A stretch of 6,280 bases of DNA from Acidimicrobiales bacterium (GTDB lineage: Bacteria > Actinomycetota > Acidimicrobiia > Acidimicrobiales > Poriferisodaliceae). Below the pieces are notes generated by a model that did no database searches, was not told the DNA's origin, and was given only the letters and a program-made list of their open reading frames with translations. The translations under genes and the position numbers were made by a program. Location of the stretch: NCBI GenBank assembly GCA_020631315.1, contig JAHDHM010000153.1:1-6280 (forward strand), given 5' to 3'. This document shows positions 1-5,449 of the stretch, piece after piece. Position 1 is the stretch's first letter. The number at the start of each line of letters is the position of its first letter.

Positions 1-137
1 ATCTCGAAGTCGTTCATGTCGATCGTCGAGACCGTCAGCTCGTCGACGAGCCCACCGAGCACGTCGACGGCGTGGTCGACGAGGCGCTGGTTGATCGAGG
101 TCGAGCTGTTGCTGGCCGTGAAGGCGAGGACGTGCAT
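1..137 (-). CDS. NAD(P)H-dependent FMN reductase-like protein (N-terminal part, cut by window edge)
   Basis: Only the first 45 codons are visible; the gene runs off the left edge. The protein opens MHVLAFTASNSSTSINQRLV, then has a helix, a second strand (ELTVSTIDM) and the sequence NDFE. A short hydrophobic first strand, then a Ser/Thr/Asn-rich loop (TASNSSTSIN) leading into a helix, is the flavin-phosphate-binding start of the NADPH-dependent FMN reductase family (flavodoxin-like fold). The D(M/L)ND(F/Y)E segment after strand 2 is also typical. Members reduce FMN or quinones with NAD(P)H in the cytoplasm. The ATG at 137 is chosen because a GGAGAA Shine-Dalgarno (plus-strand positions 143-148) lies 5 bases upstream on the minus strand and the protein begins directly with the first beta strand. 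It is divergent from the helicase unit. The family call is good; substrate and exact subfamily cannot be given from 45 residues. Confidence 0.75.
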   Translation of the reverse strand, partial: MHVLAFTASNSSTSINQRLVDHAVDVLGGLVDELTVSTIDMNDFE

Positions 138-151
138 GAGGATTCTCCGTG

Positions 152-274
152 ATGGCGCGAGGCGCAGGACGCTGCAGGCCCGCAACGTCGACGCCCGAGC
201 CGGCATTCCCCGTTCTCGCCGAGCGCTTCGCCGCACATGTCGATCTCGCGAATCACCTTGATGTCGTGAACTGA
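152..274 (+). CDS. Doubtful 40-codon small ORF in the divergent region
   Basis: ATG at 152 to TGA at 272-274 gives 40 residues. A GAGGA sequence at 138-142 sits 9 bases upstream and could act as a Shine-Dalgarno. The N-terminal half is Arg/Pro/Thr-rich and unconvincing. The C-terminal half (FPVLAERFAAHVDLANHLDV, then VN and stop) looks like ordinary folded protein. Against it, about 30% of codons end in A or T, far more than in the neighbouring genes, and the ATG is only 14 bases from the divergent reductase start, leaving no room for its own promoter. It may be a chance ORF, a decayed gene remnant, or a real small protein. No family is recognised. Confidence 0.2.
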   Translation: MARGAGRCRPATSTPEPAFPVLAERFAAHVDLANHLDVVN

Positions 275-287
275 CGCGCCGACTGGC

Positions 288-293
288 TAAGGT
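288..293 (+). promoter_or_regulatory. Possible -10 box (TAAGGT) for the helicase unit
   Basis: TAAGGT matches the actinobacterial housekeeping -10 pattern TANNNT and lies in the less GC-rich part of the divergent region. No -35 hexamer stands at the usual 16-18 base spacing; the nearest TTGACA-like string, TTGATG at 258-263, is 24 bases away. If used, transcription would start near 300 and leave a 5' leader of about 200 bases before the helicase. This is a weak pattern match only. Confidence 0.22.
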
Positions 294-493
294 GAAGACG
301 TCGAACGGGACAGGGGACCCGAATCGACGCTGCTGAGCGCAGTGCACTTCGCTCGACGACCGCCGTCGTCGGACGAGACGCTCGACCCCGACCCACGCGG
401 GAACCAGCCGGTTGCCGCCGTGCCCTCCGAAGGTCGTCGACACGGCCGCCGGAGCCCCGAAGCTCGGGTGCGCCCACGGGCCACCCCACCACC

Positions 494-498
494 GGAGA
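494..498 (+). promoter_or_regulatory. Shine-Dalgarno (GGAGA) that sets the helicase start near 506
   Basis: GGAGA at 494-498 is followed by 7 bases and then GTC ACC ACC ACC GAG at 506. The spacing is ideal for a start codon at 506, and the reading frame changes from Arg/Pro-rich noise to clean protein composition at the same place. The codon there is GTC, one base from the GTG expected of a high-GC actinobacterium. There is no comparable Shine-Dalgarno before the first canonical in-frame start (GTG at 863). Confidence 0.6.
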
Positions 499-505
499 CA
501 GCACC

Positions 506-3500
506 GTCACCACCACCGAGACTCCCCCCGACGAGCAGTCCGCAGCCGCACCGGCCGCCGACCAGCAGCTCGACCTCCTCGCGTCCATCGCGCCCGACGC
601 CGCCGACAGAGCGTCTGCCGACGCAGCGTCAGCCGCGCCCGATGCCCCGGCGCCCGAACCGACCGCACTGGCCAACCTCAAGCCGGCCAGCCGACCCCAC
701 GTCCCCGACTGGATCGTCGACGAGGCCGCACAGGCCCAGCTCGACGGTCTCGCCACACCCGACCAGACCGCCCTCCTCGAAGCCGACGAGGTCGCCTGGC
801 TGCGCAGTCTGTGGCGCCTGCTCGAGCGAGCCGACAACGCCCTCGAACGAGCCCGGCAGGAAGTGCGTGGCCCCGAGCGCGCCACGGTGCTCGAAGACCT
901 CGACAGCGAGTGCTACCGCATCGACGATGCCATCACCGCCCTGACCGGTGAGCTCCCGCCCGTCGACGACACCCCGCCTCGCAACCCGACGCCGCCCCCG
1001 GTCGAGGTGCCCGAGCACCTGACCACCGGCATCGCCCAGCTCCAGCTCGGCTACCAGGAACGGCGTCTCGTCGCGTGGGTCGGCGGCCTCGACGCCCCGA
1101 TCGGTGACGAGGACGCGGTCCGGGCGCTGCTCGCCGACTTCGGCGCCGGCAGCATCGGCTGGGAAGGCGGCACGTCGCTCAAGATCCCGAACCTCGGCTC
1201 TGCCCCGACGGTCACGGCGTCACTCGACGCCTCGCTCGGTTGGCTGGTCGGCATGGCCACCAACAACGACGAGCGCTGCGGCGTGTCCACCGCCTGGATG
1301 GGCCGCCTCGCCGCCATCGCCGTCGAACACGTCGCCCAGGGCCGTTTCGCCCTCGGCGTCGCCACGCCACGTGACCGCGGCCGCTCGGGTGGCAAGGCCT
1401 CGCCGTTCCACGCCCGCTGGAACCCGGCCCTGCTCGACCCCGACCGCATCGACCCGATGGTCGCCTCGCTGCCCGGCACCGCGCTGCTCGGTCAGTCCAA
1501 GCGGGACAAGCTTGCGTTCACCAACTCGATGCTCGGCGATCTCGTCCACGCCATCGTCGCCACCGCCGGCGCCAAGGTCGACCTCCCCGCATCGCCTCCG
1601 GACCCCACGACCCGACAGGACGTCGGCGAGGCCCTGCTCGCCCACCTCGACGGCACCCGCTTCGACGTGCCGTACAAGCCGGGCGCCGAGCTGGCCGGCA
1701 AGCTCAAGGACTGGGCCAAGCCCGTGTCGGCGGCCAGCACCATGCAGCTCGTCGTCCAGCTCGACCCGCCGGACGAGAGCAACGGCTGGTTCGCCCAGGT
1801 GTTCGCCCCCGCCGAAGACGGCAAGGGCGGGCTCGAACCCGTCGAGCTGGCCGAGAACGCACGCTCGAAGGCGCGCAGCCGCACCGTGCGCGACCAGACC
1901 AAGCGCCTCGAACGGCTCTTCCCGGCGCTGCTGCGTCCCGGTGGTCGCCGCCGTGGTCAGGTGATCCTCAGCCAGGACGAGGCATGGCGGCTCATGTCCG
2001 ACGACGGACAGATGCTCGAGGTCGCCGGCTTCGACATGCGGGTCCCCGACCTCGCACCGAAGAAGGCCACCGCCGCACTCCGCCTCACCGCCGAGGACGA
2101 GGAGTCCGTGGTCGGCGCCCAGCAGCTGGCCAACGTCCGCTGGTCGGTCGTGTTCGACGACGTCGAGCTCACCGCCGAGGACATCGCCGAACTGTCCGCC
2201 CAGGCTCGCCCGCTCGTGCAGTCGAAGGGCAAGTGGGTCGAGCTCGACAAGGTCGACCTCGCCGCCGCGGCCGAAGCGCTCGAACAGCGCGCCGACACCA
2301 CACGTCTCACCGGCGCCGACATGCTGCGCCACGCCCTCGGCCTCGAAGGCAACCCGCTGGCCGGTGGCATCGACATCGCCGGCGAGGGCTGGGCGGCCGA
2401 GCTGCTCCGCGGCATCGACAGCCTCCCCGAGGATCCCGAGACCCAGCCCGAGGGCTTCGACGGCGAACTCCGCAGCTACCAGGCCGACGCCCTCGCCTGG
2501 CTCAACTTCCTCGACGAAGCGGGCCTCGGCGGCTGCCTCGCCCTCGACATGGGCCTCGGCAAGACCCCGACCGCGCTCGCGTCGTTCGTCGAGTCACGCC
2601 CGCACGGCACCGGCCTCGTCATCGCTCCCCCGGCCGTCGTCGGCAACTGGGCGTCGGAGGCGAAGAAGTTCGTCCCCGACCTCGACGTCTACGTGCACCA
2701 CGGCCCGAACCGGGCCGTCGGTGCCGAACTGCGCAGCCGCATCCGCAACACCGACCTCGTCATCACCACCTACGGCATCGCCGTACGCGACATGGACCTG
2801 CTGTCGGACATCCGCTTCGGCAAGGTCGTCATCGACGAGGCCCAGGCCATCAAGAACCCGGCCGCCGAGACCTCCCAGCAGCTGCGTCGTCTCGACGCCC
2901 GCACCAAGGTGGCCCTGACCGGTACCCCGATCGAGAACGGCCTCGGCGACCTGTGGTCGATCATGGACTGGGCCAACCCCGGCCTCGTCGGCGACCGCAC
3001 GTCGTTCATCCACCAGCTGACGCCGGACAAGAACGCGAACACCACCGGTGTCGAGCGCAGTGCCGAACGAGCCCAGGCCGAAGATGCGCTCAAGGCGCTC
3101 AACGGCGTGCTCGTCTACCGCCGCACCAAGGCCGAGCCCGAGATCGCCGACGAACTCCCGGACCGCATCGACGAGCTCGACCACTGTGCGATGACCCCCG
3201 AACAGATCGGCCTCTACCAGGCCGTCGTCGACGGGCTCGTCACCGACACGTCGTCCACCTCGGTCGACTCGAACGAGCGCAAGGGTGCAGTGCTGGCGGC
3301 CATCACGGCGCTCAAGCAGATCTGCAACCACCCGCTCAACTACCGACCCGACGACGAGAACGACCTCATCCTGGGCCGCTCCGGCAAGATCGACCGGCTG
3401 CTCGAGATCATGGAAGCGGTCTACGCCGCCGACGAGAAGATGCTCATCTTCACCCACTTCGCCACGTGGGGTGAGCGCCTCGCCGAGTTCCTCTCGGAGC

Positions 3501-3940
3501 GGACCGGCCAGAAGGTGGCGTGCTACCACGGCGGCCTCAGCCGAACGGCTCGCGACAAGATGGTCGAGGAGTTCGAGACCTCCGAAGGCGCCGGCGCCAT
3601 GGTGCTGTCGCTCAAGGCCGGCGGCACCGGCCTCAACCTGACGGCTGCCAACCACGTCGTGCTGTACGACCGCTGGTGGAACCCCGCCGTCGAGGACCAG
3701 GCCCGTGACCGTGTGTGGCGCATCGGTCAGACCAAGACCGTCATCTGCCATCGCCTCGTGTGCCCCGGCACCGTCGACGAACGTGTCGAAGAGGTCGTGG
3801 CCGGCAAGCGCCACATCGCCGACATGGTGCTGCCGAAGTCGAGCTCGATCGCCAGCCTCGACGCCAACCAGCTGCAGGCCGCCCTCGGCCTCGACCCGTC
3901 GCTGCTCATGACCGGCGACGAGCAGGAGGTGTCGGCATGA
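506..3940 (+). CDS. SNF2-family DEAD/DEAH-box helicase (HelZ-like)
   Basis: This is a cytoplasmic SNF2-type ATPase, 1144 residues if counted from codon 506. Such proteins use ATP to translocate on double-stranded DNA and remodel protein-DNA complexes; bacterial members of this type (for example mycobacterial HelZ) are poorly defined in role. Motifs with residue 1 at 506: Q-like LRSYQ before motif I; Walker A DMGLGKT (681-687); motif Ia VIAPPAVVGNW (705-715); Walker B DEAQ (777-780) within VVIDEAQAIKN; motif III TGTPIEN (805-811); motif IV LIFTHF (980-985); motif V GGTGLNLT (1039-1046); motif VI DQARDRVWRIGQ with arginines 1069 and 1072. Residues about 532-594, including a PLVQSKGKWVELD stretch, resemble the DUF3670 domain preceding SNF2_N in this family. 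The first 75 residues are Ala/Pro/Asp-rich and probably disordered; 92-135 look helical. The first canonical in-frame start is GTG 863 (1025-residue form), but the 119 codons before it are plainly coding and no ATG, GTG or TTG occurs in frame back to the stop at 293-295. I place the start at 506 for its Shine-Dalgarno; the codon there is GTC. The stop overlaps the next gene. Confidence 0.93.
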   Translation, partial: VTTTETPPDEQSAAAPAADQQLDLLASIAPDAADRASADAASAAPDAPAPEPTALANLKPASRPHVPDWIVDEAAQAQLDGLATPDQTALLEADEVAWLRSLWRLLERADNALERARQEVRGPERATVLEDLDSECYRIDDAITALTGELPPVDDTPPRNPTPPPVEVPEHLTTGIAQLQLGYQERRLVAWVGGLDAPIGDEDAVRALLADFGAGSIGWEGGTSLKIPNLGSAPTVTASLDASLGWLVGMATNNDERCGVSTAWMGRLAAIAVEHVAQGRFALGVATPRDRGRSGGKASPFHARWNPALLDPDRIDPMVASLPGTALLGQSKRDKLAFTNSMLGDLVHAIVATAGAKVDLPASPPDPTTRQDVGEALLAHLDGTRFDVPYKPGAELAGKLKDWAKPVSAASTMQLVVQLDPPDESNGWFAQVFAPAEDGKGGLEPVELAENARSKARSRTVRDQTKRLERLFPALLRPGGRRRGQVILSQDEAWRLMSDDGQMLEVAGFDMRVPDLAPKKATAALRLTAEDEESVVGAQQLANVRWSVVFDDVELTAEDIAELSAQARPLVQSKGKWVELDKVDLAAAAEALEQRADTTRLTGADMLRHALGLEGNPLAGGIDIAGEGWAAELLRGIDSLPEDPETQPEGFDGELRSYQADALAWLNFLDEAGLGGCLALDMGLGKTPTALASFVESRPHGTGLVIAPPAVVGNWASEAKKFVPDLDVYVHHGPNRAVGAELRSRIRNTDLVITTYGIAVRDMDLLSDIRFGKVVIDEAQAIKNPAAETSQQLRRLDARTKVALTGTPIENGLGDLWSIMDWANPGLVGDRTSFIHQLTPDKNANTTGVERSAERAQAEDALKALNGVLVYRRTKAEPEIADELPDRIDELDHCAMTPEQIGLYQAVVDGLVTDTSSTSVDSNERKGAVLAAITALKQICNHPLNYRPDDENDLILGRSGKIDRLLEIMEAVYAADEKMLIFTHFATWGERLAEFLSERTGQKVACYHGGLSRTARDKMVEEFETSEGAGAMVLSLKAGGTGLNLTAANHVVLYDRWWNPAVEDQARDRVWRIGQTKTVICHRLVCPGTVDERVEEVVAGKRHIADMVLPKSSSIASLDANQLQAALGLDPSLLMTGDEQEVSA
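3924..3930 (+). promoter_or_regulatory. Strong Shine-Dalgarno (AGGAGGT) for the coupled small gene
   Basis: AGGAGGT, a near-perfect anti-16S match, lies inside the last codons of the helicase, 6 bases before the ATG at 3937. With the ATGA overlap it makes a classical translational coupling site and decides the start of the downstream gene against longer in-frame readings that reach back to 3715. Confidence 0.85.
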
Positions 3941-4371
3941 GCGACGCACAGAACTCGGGCCAGAACGGCTCGAAGAAGCAGCCGGCGAAGAAGAGCGCAC
4001 CGGCGAAGAAGGCCGGCCAGAAGCAACAGGCCCAGAACAAGAACGGCCAGCAGAACGGCAGCGGTCAGCAGAACGGCAGTGGCCCGTCGCGGAACACGAA
4101 CCGGAAGAGCCGCAACAAGCACAAGCGGGTCGACCCCGCCGACTTCTGGGGCGATCCGACCGCGCTGCCCGACCTCACGACGATCGACACGTCCACACCG
4201 GACCCACTGGCGATCCCCCGGTCGCTCGGCAAAGCACCCATCCCGGGCAGCCCGACCGAGCGCTACTTCGCGCTCATCTACACCCGGTCGTCGGCGATGG
4301 CCGCAGCGCTCGGCAGCATCGTGGCGGGCGCCGAAGAGATCGCCGTCGAACAACCGATCCGGGAAAATTAG
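3937..4371 (+). CDS. Small basic low-complexity protein coupled to the SNF2 helicase, unknown function
   Basis: A 144-residue protein I do not recognise. Residues 1-64 are Lys/Gln/Asn/Gly/Ser-rich with about 15 Lys/Arg and one acidic residue, so strongly basic and probably disordered. They include PAKK repeats (residues 16-25) and two GQQNGS repeats (37-48). Residues 65-144 have normal composition: DPADFWGDP (66-74), then a Pro/Asp/Thr-rich linker, DPLAIPRSLGKAPIPG (89-104), and an amphipathic helix-like ERYFALIYTRSSAMAAALGSI (108-128) followed by an acidic tail. There are no cysteines, so it is not the SWIM zinc-finger protein often found beside actinobacterial SNF2 genes, and there is no signal peptide or membrane segment. 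The ATG overlaps the helicase stop as ATGA and has a strong Shine-Dalgarno, so both are made from one mRNA. A nucleic-acid-binding or helicase-accessory role is inferred from the basic tail and coupling only. The gene call is firm; function is unknown. Confidence 0.82.
   Translation: MSDAQNSGQNGSKKQPAKKSAPAKKAGQKQQAQNKNGQQNGSGQQNGSGPSRNTNRKSRNKHKRVDPADFWGDPTALPDLTTIDTSTPDPLAIPRSLGKAPIPGSPTERYFALIYTRSSAMAAALGSIVAGAEEIAVEQPIREN
3982..4011 (+). repeat. 12-bp direct repeat coding PAKK, 18-bp period
   Basis: CCGGCGAAGAAG occurs exactly at 3982-3993 and again at 4000-4011, an 18-bp spacing equal to six codons, inside the basic N-terminal region of the small coupled gene. It encodes two PAKK units. 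The same 18-bp period recurs in the next repeat, suggesting the low-complexity tail grew by hexapeptide duplications. Confidence 0.7.
4045..4080 (+). repeat. Two tandem 18-bp units coding GQQNGS
   Basis: Positions 4045-4062 and 4063-4080 are tandem copies that differ at only two third-codon positions (GGC/GGT and AGC/AGT). Each encodes Gly-Gln-Gln-Asn-Gly-Ser. The near identity at DNA level indicates a recent duplication or a slippage-prone tract within the small coupled gene. Confidence 0.75.
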
Positions 4372-4376
4372 ACCCT

Positions 4377-4411
4377 CGAGTTCTGCGCGAACGAAGTGAG
4401 CGTGGAACTCG
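4377..4411. terminator. Hairpin between convergent genes, likely bidirectional terminator
   Basis: Arms 4377-4388 and 4400-4411 pair over 12 positions (outer seven Watson-Crick pairs CGAGTTC/GAACTCG, two G-U wobbles, then three G-C pairs) around an 11-base loop. The hairpin begins 6 bases after the stop of the plus-strand small gene and lies 23 bases beyond the stop of the minus-strand AAA+ gene, the expected place for a shared terminator. No U-tract follows on the plus strand; on the minus strand a short TTTT appears about 14 bases later. The termination role is inferred from structure and position. Confidence 0.5.
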
Positions 4412-4431
4412 GAAAGCGACCGAAGGGAGCG
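4387..4431 (+). repeat. Two copies of a 16-bp motif at 29-bp spacing in the convergent junction
   Basis: GCGAACGAAGTGAGCG (4387-4402) recurs as GCGACCGAAGGGAGCG (4416-4431), with 14 of 16 bases the same and starts 29 bases apart. The first copy spans the loop and inner stem of the junction hairpin; the second ends just before the AAA+ stop codon. Motifs of the GCGAnCGAAGnGAGCG style look like dispersed intergenic elements of GC-rich genomes, but whether this one is dispersed cannot be seen here. Confidence 0.55.
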
Positions 4432-4433
4432 GC

Positions 4434-5390
4434 CTACAGATGTTTCGCGGCGTCTTTGATGTCTTGCGCGGTGAGCTGGGCGAGGGTGGCGCGGTCGGCG
4501 CCGGCGATGCCCTCGTCGGCGAGACGCAGGGCCTGACGGTTCATGGCCTGCTCGAGCAGGTTCCGGGCGTAACGGGCGTTGCCGAACGACTCGCCACGAC
4601 TGGCCGTGAGGAACACCTTGTAGGCGGCCTTGGTGGCCTTGGCGTCGAGCTCGAAATCGGCCTCTTCGCACATCTTCGTCAGGATCTCGACCAGCTCTTC
4701 GGGTGAGTAGTCCGGGAACGTGATCTCACGGGCGAACCGGCTGCGCAGGCCGGGGTTCGACTCGAGGAACTGGTTCATCAGCCTCGGGTAACCGGCAGCG
4801 ACCACGACGAGATCGTCACGATGGTCCTCCATCCGCTTCAGCAACGTCTCGACCGCTTCGGGGCCGAAGTCGCCGCCGACGATCGTCTGCGGAGCGAGCG
4901 CATAGGCCTCGTCGATGAACAGCACACCACCGAGCGCCTGACGCACGACCTTCGACGTCTTCGCCGCCGTGCCGCCGACGAACCGTCCGACCAGCCCGGC
5001 CCGGTCGACCTCGACCAGGTGGCCCTTGCTGATGAGCCCGGCAGCGCCGTACAGCTCGGCGACGAGGCGGGCCACGGTCGTCTTGCCGGTGCCAGGGTTG
5101 CCCTTGAACACGAGGTGCTGGCTGGTGACGATGTCGGCCATGCCGTGACCGCGGCGCTGTTGCTGCAGCTCGAGCAGGGCCAGCTGCGACCGGACCTCGT
5201 CCTTCACCGACTGCAACCCGACGAGGGCGTCGAGCTCGGCCTCGATCTCGGCGCGTGGCCGCTTCGACACGACGGTCTTGGCCTCGCTGCGCGGGACGAG
5301 TTCCTCCAGGTTGCGCACCGCTTGGGTGTCGCGCACCTTGTCCGTCGCCTCCTTGAGGCGCGACCGGAGCTGATCTCGTCGGGAGGACAT
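4434..5390 (-). CDS. CbxX/CfqX-family AAA+ ATPase (SpoVK/CbbX-like)
   Basis: A 318-residue soluble AAA+ ATPase. Features in order: a charged helical N-terminus (1-50); Walker A GNPGTGKT (97-104, Lys103); the family's pore-loop region VGRFVGGTAAKT (134-145), matching the VGxYVGxTAxKT pattern of CbbX, SpoVK and EccA; Walker B VLFIDEAY (156-163) with Asp160-Glu161; a sensor-1 strand ending AAGYP (198-202); an arginine-finger segment NPGLRSRF (212-219); and sensor-2 GNARYARN (270-277). All catalytic residues are present. Family members form hexameric rings that remodel protein partners: CbbX reactivates Rubisco, and EccA serves type VII secretion. No TPR domain as in EccA is present, and neither Rubisco nor secretion genes are in view, so the target is unknown. 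The ATG at 5390 is preferred over GTG at 5402 because neither has a Shine-Dalgarno and a TANNNT box ends 8 bases before the ATG. It is convergent with the small gene and divergent from the isomerase. Confidence 0.93.
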   Translation of the reverse strand: MSSRRDQLRSRLKEATDKVRDTQAVRNLEELVPRSEAKTVVSKRPRAEIEAELDALVGLQSVKDEVRSQLALLELQQQRRGHGMADIVTSQHLVFKGNPGTGKTTVARLVAELYGAAGLISKGHLVEVDRAGLVGRFVGGTAAKTSKVVRQALGGVLFIDEAYALAPQTIVGGDFGPEAVETLLKRMEDHRDDLVVVAAGYPRLMNQFLESNPGLRSRFAREITFPDYSPEELVEILTKMCEEADFELDAKATKAAYKVFLTASRGESFGNARYARNLLEQAMNRQALRLADEGIAGADRATLAQLTAQDIKDAAKHL

Positions 5391-5398
5391 CGCAGGTG

Positions 5399-5404
5399 AC
5401 ACTA
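5399..5404 (-). promoter_or_regulatory. Candidate -10 box (TAGTGT) giving a leaderless AAA+ mRNA
   Basis: On the minus strand TAGTGT fits TANNNT and is followed by 8 bases and then the ATG at 5390. A start of transcription about 7 bases after the -10 would fall at or next to the A of the ATG, giving a leaderless message. This agrees with the absence of any purine-rich Shine-Dalgarno upstream of the gene. No clear -35 is seen, which is common in actinobacterial leaderless promoters. Confidence 0.4.
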
Positions 5405-5413
5405 TCGACGCAC

Positions 5414-5428
5414 CGACCCGCCGGGTCG
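5414..5428. promoter_or_regulatory. Perfect 15-bp palindrome, operator candidate in divergent promoter region
   Basis: CGACCCG, a central C, then CGGGTCG form perfect 7-bp inverted arms. The site is in the 59-base gap between the divergent AAA+ and isomerase genes. It covers roughly -24 to -37 relative to the predicted AAA+ start and lies just upstream of the isomerase ribosome binding site. Position and symmetry suit a dimeric repressor such as a TetR- or GntR-type regulator, but no regulator gene is in the window. A GC-rich palindrome of this size can also occur by chance. Confidence 0.4.
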
Positions 5429-5434
5429 CACCCT

Positions 5435-5444
5435 GGAGAAGAGG
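5435..5444 (+). promoter_or_regulatory. Shine-Dalgarno that fixes the isomerase start at 5450
   Basis: The purine run GGAGAAGAGG ends 5 bases before the ATG at 5450. This supports ATG 5450 over the upstream in-frame GTG at 5396, which has no Shine-Dalgarno, would overlap the AAA+ promoter, and would add 18 residues before the first strand of the crotonase fold. Confidence 0.75.
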
Positions 5445-5449
5445 CCCCG

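Larger units (their letters stand above)
138..505. other. Divergent intergenic region between FMN reductase and SNF2 helicase
   Basis: This 368-base stretch lies between the divergent FMN reductase (minus) and helicase (plus) genes. Six-frame reading shows no convincing long gene: the open frames are Arg/Pro/Ser-rich and look like noise. It holds the reductase Shine-Dalgarno (143-148), a doubtful small ORF (152-274), a TANNNT-type box (288-293), a short inverted repeat (354-360 with 365-371, 7-bp arms, 4-base loop), and the helicase Shine-Dalgarno (494-498). Apart from these I see no structured element. Confidence 0.6.

Noticed and set aside
354..371. 7-bp inverted repeat (CGACGAC/GTCGTCG) as a regulatory hairpin
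   Set aside because: CGAC/GTCG strings are very common in this GC-rich DNA and the repeat does not abut a promoter or ribosome binding site, so chance is likely.
521..530. Frameshift at the run of six C's as the explanation for the missing helicase start
   Set aside because: Coding composition is already present before the run (from about 506), and the upstream GTGs at 420 and 468 lie in a frame that looks non-coding, so a lost start base explains it better.
342..951. Two overlapping open frames (342-944 and 412-951) before the helicase
   Set aside because: Pro/Arg/Ser-rich translations. The third frame from 506 gives normal protein sequence that continues without break into the helicase.
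1220..2332. 370-residue minus-strand open frame
   Set aside because: Shadow of the helicase N-terminal half; composition is typical of antisense frames in high-GC DNA.
1984..3474. 496-residue plus-strand open frame inside the helicase
   Set aside because: Arg/Pro/His-rich alternative frame of the helicase, with no motifs; the helicase frame carries all conserved residues.
3715..3936. Upstream extension of the small coupled gene to 3715
   Set aside because: It lies wholly inside the helicase C-terminus and reads as Arg/His-rich noise; AGGAGGT with ATG 3937 is a clear start.
2594..4000. 468-residue minus-strand open frame opposite the helicase
   Set aside because: It is antisense to the conserved SNF2 motifs, is rich in Val/Gly/Asp/Glu as expected of a mirrored GC-rich gene, and has no recognisable domain.
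5391..5449. Longer forms of the AAA+ gene (GTG 5402) and isomerase (GTG 5396)
   Set aside because: These would overlap each other and the promoter region, and neither has a Shine-Dalgarno; ATG 5390 and ATG 5450 are better placed.
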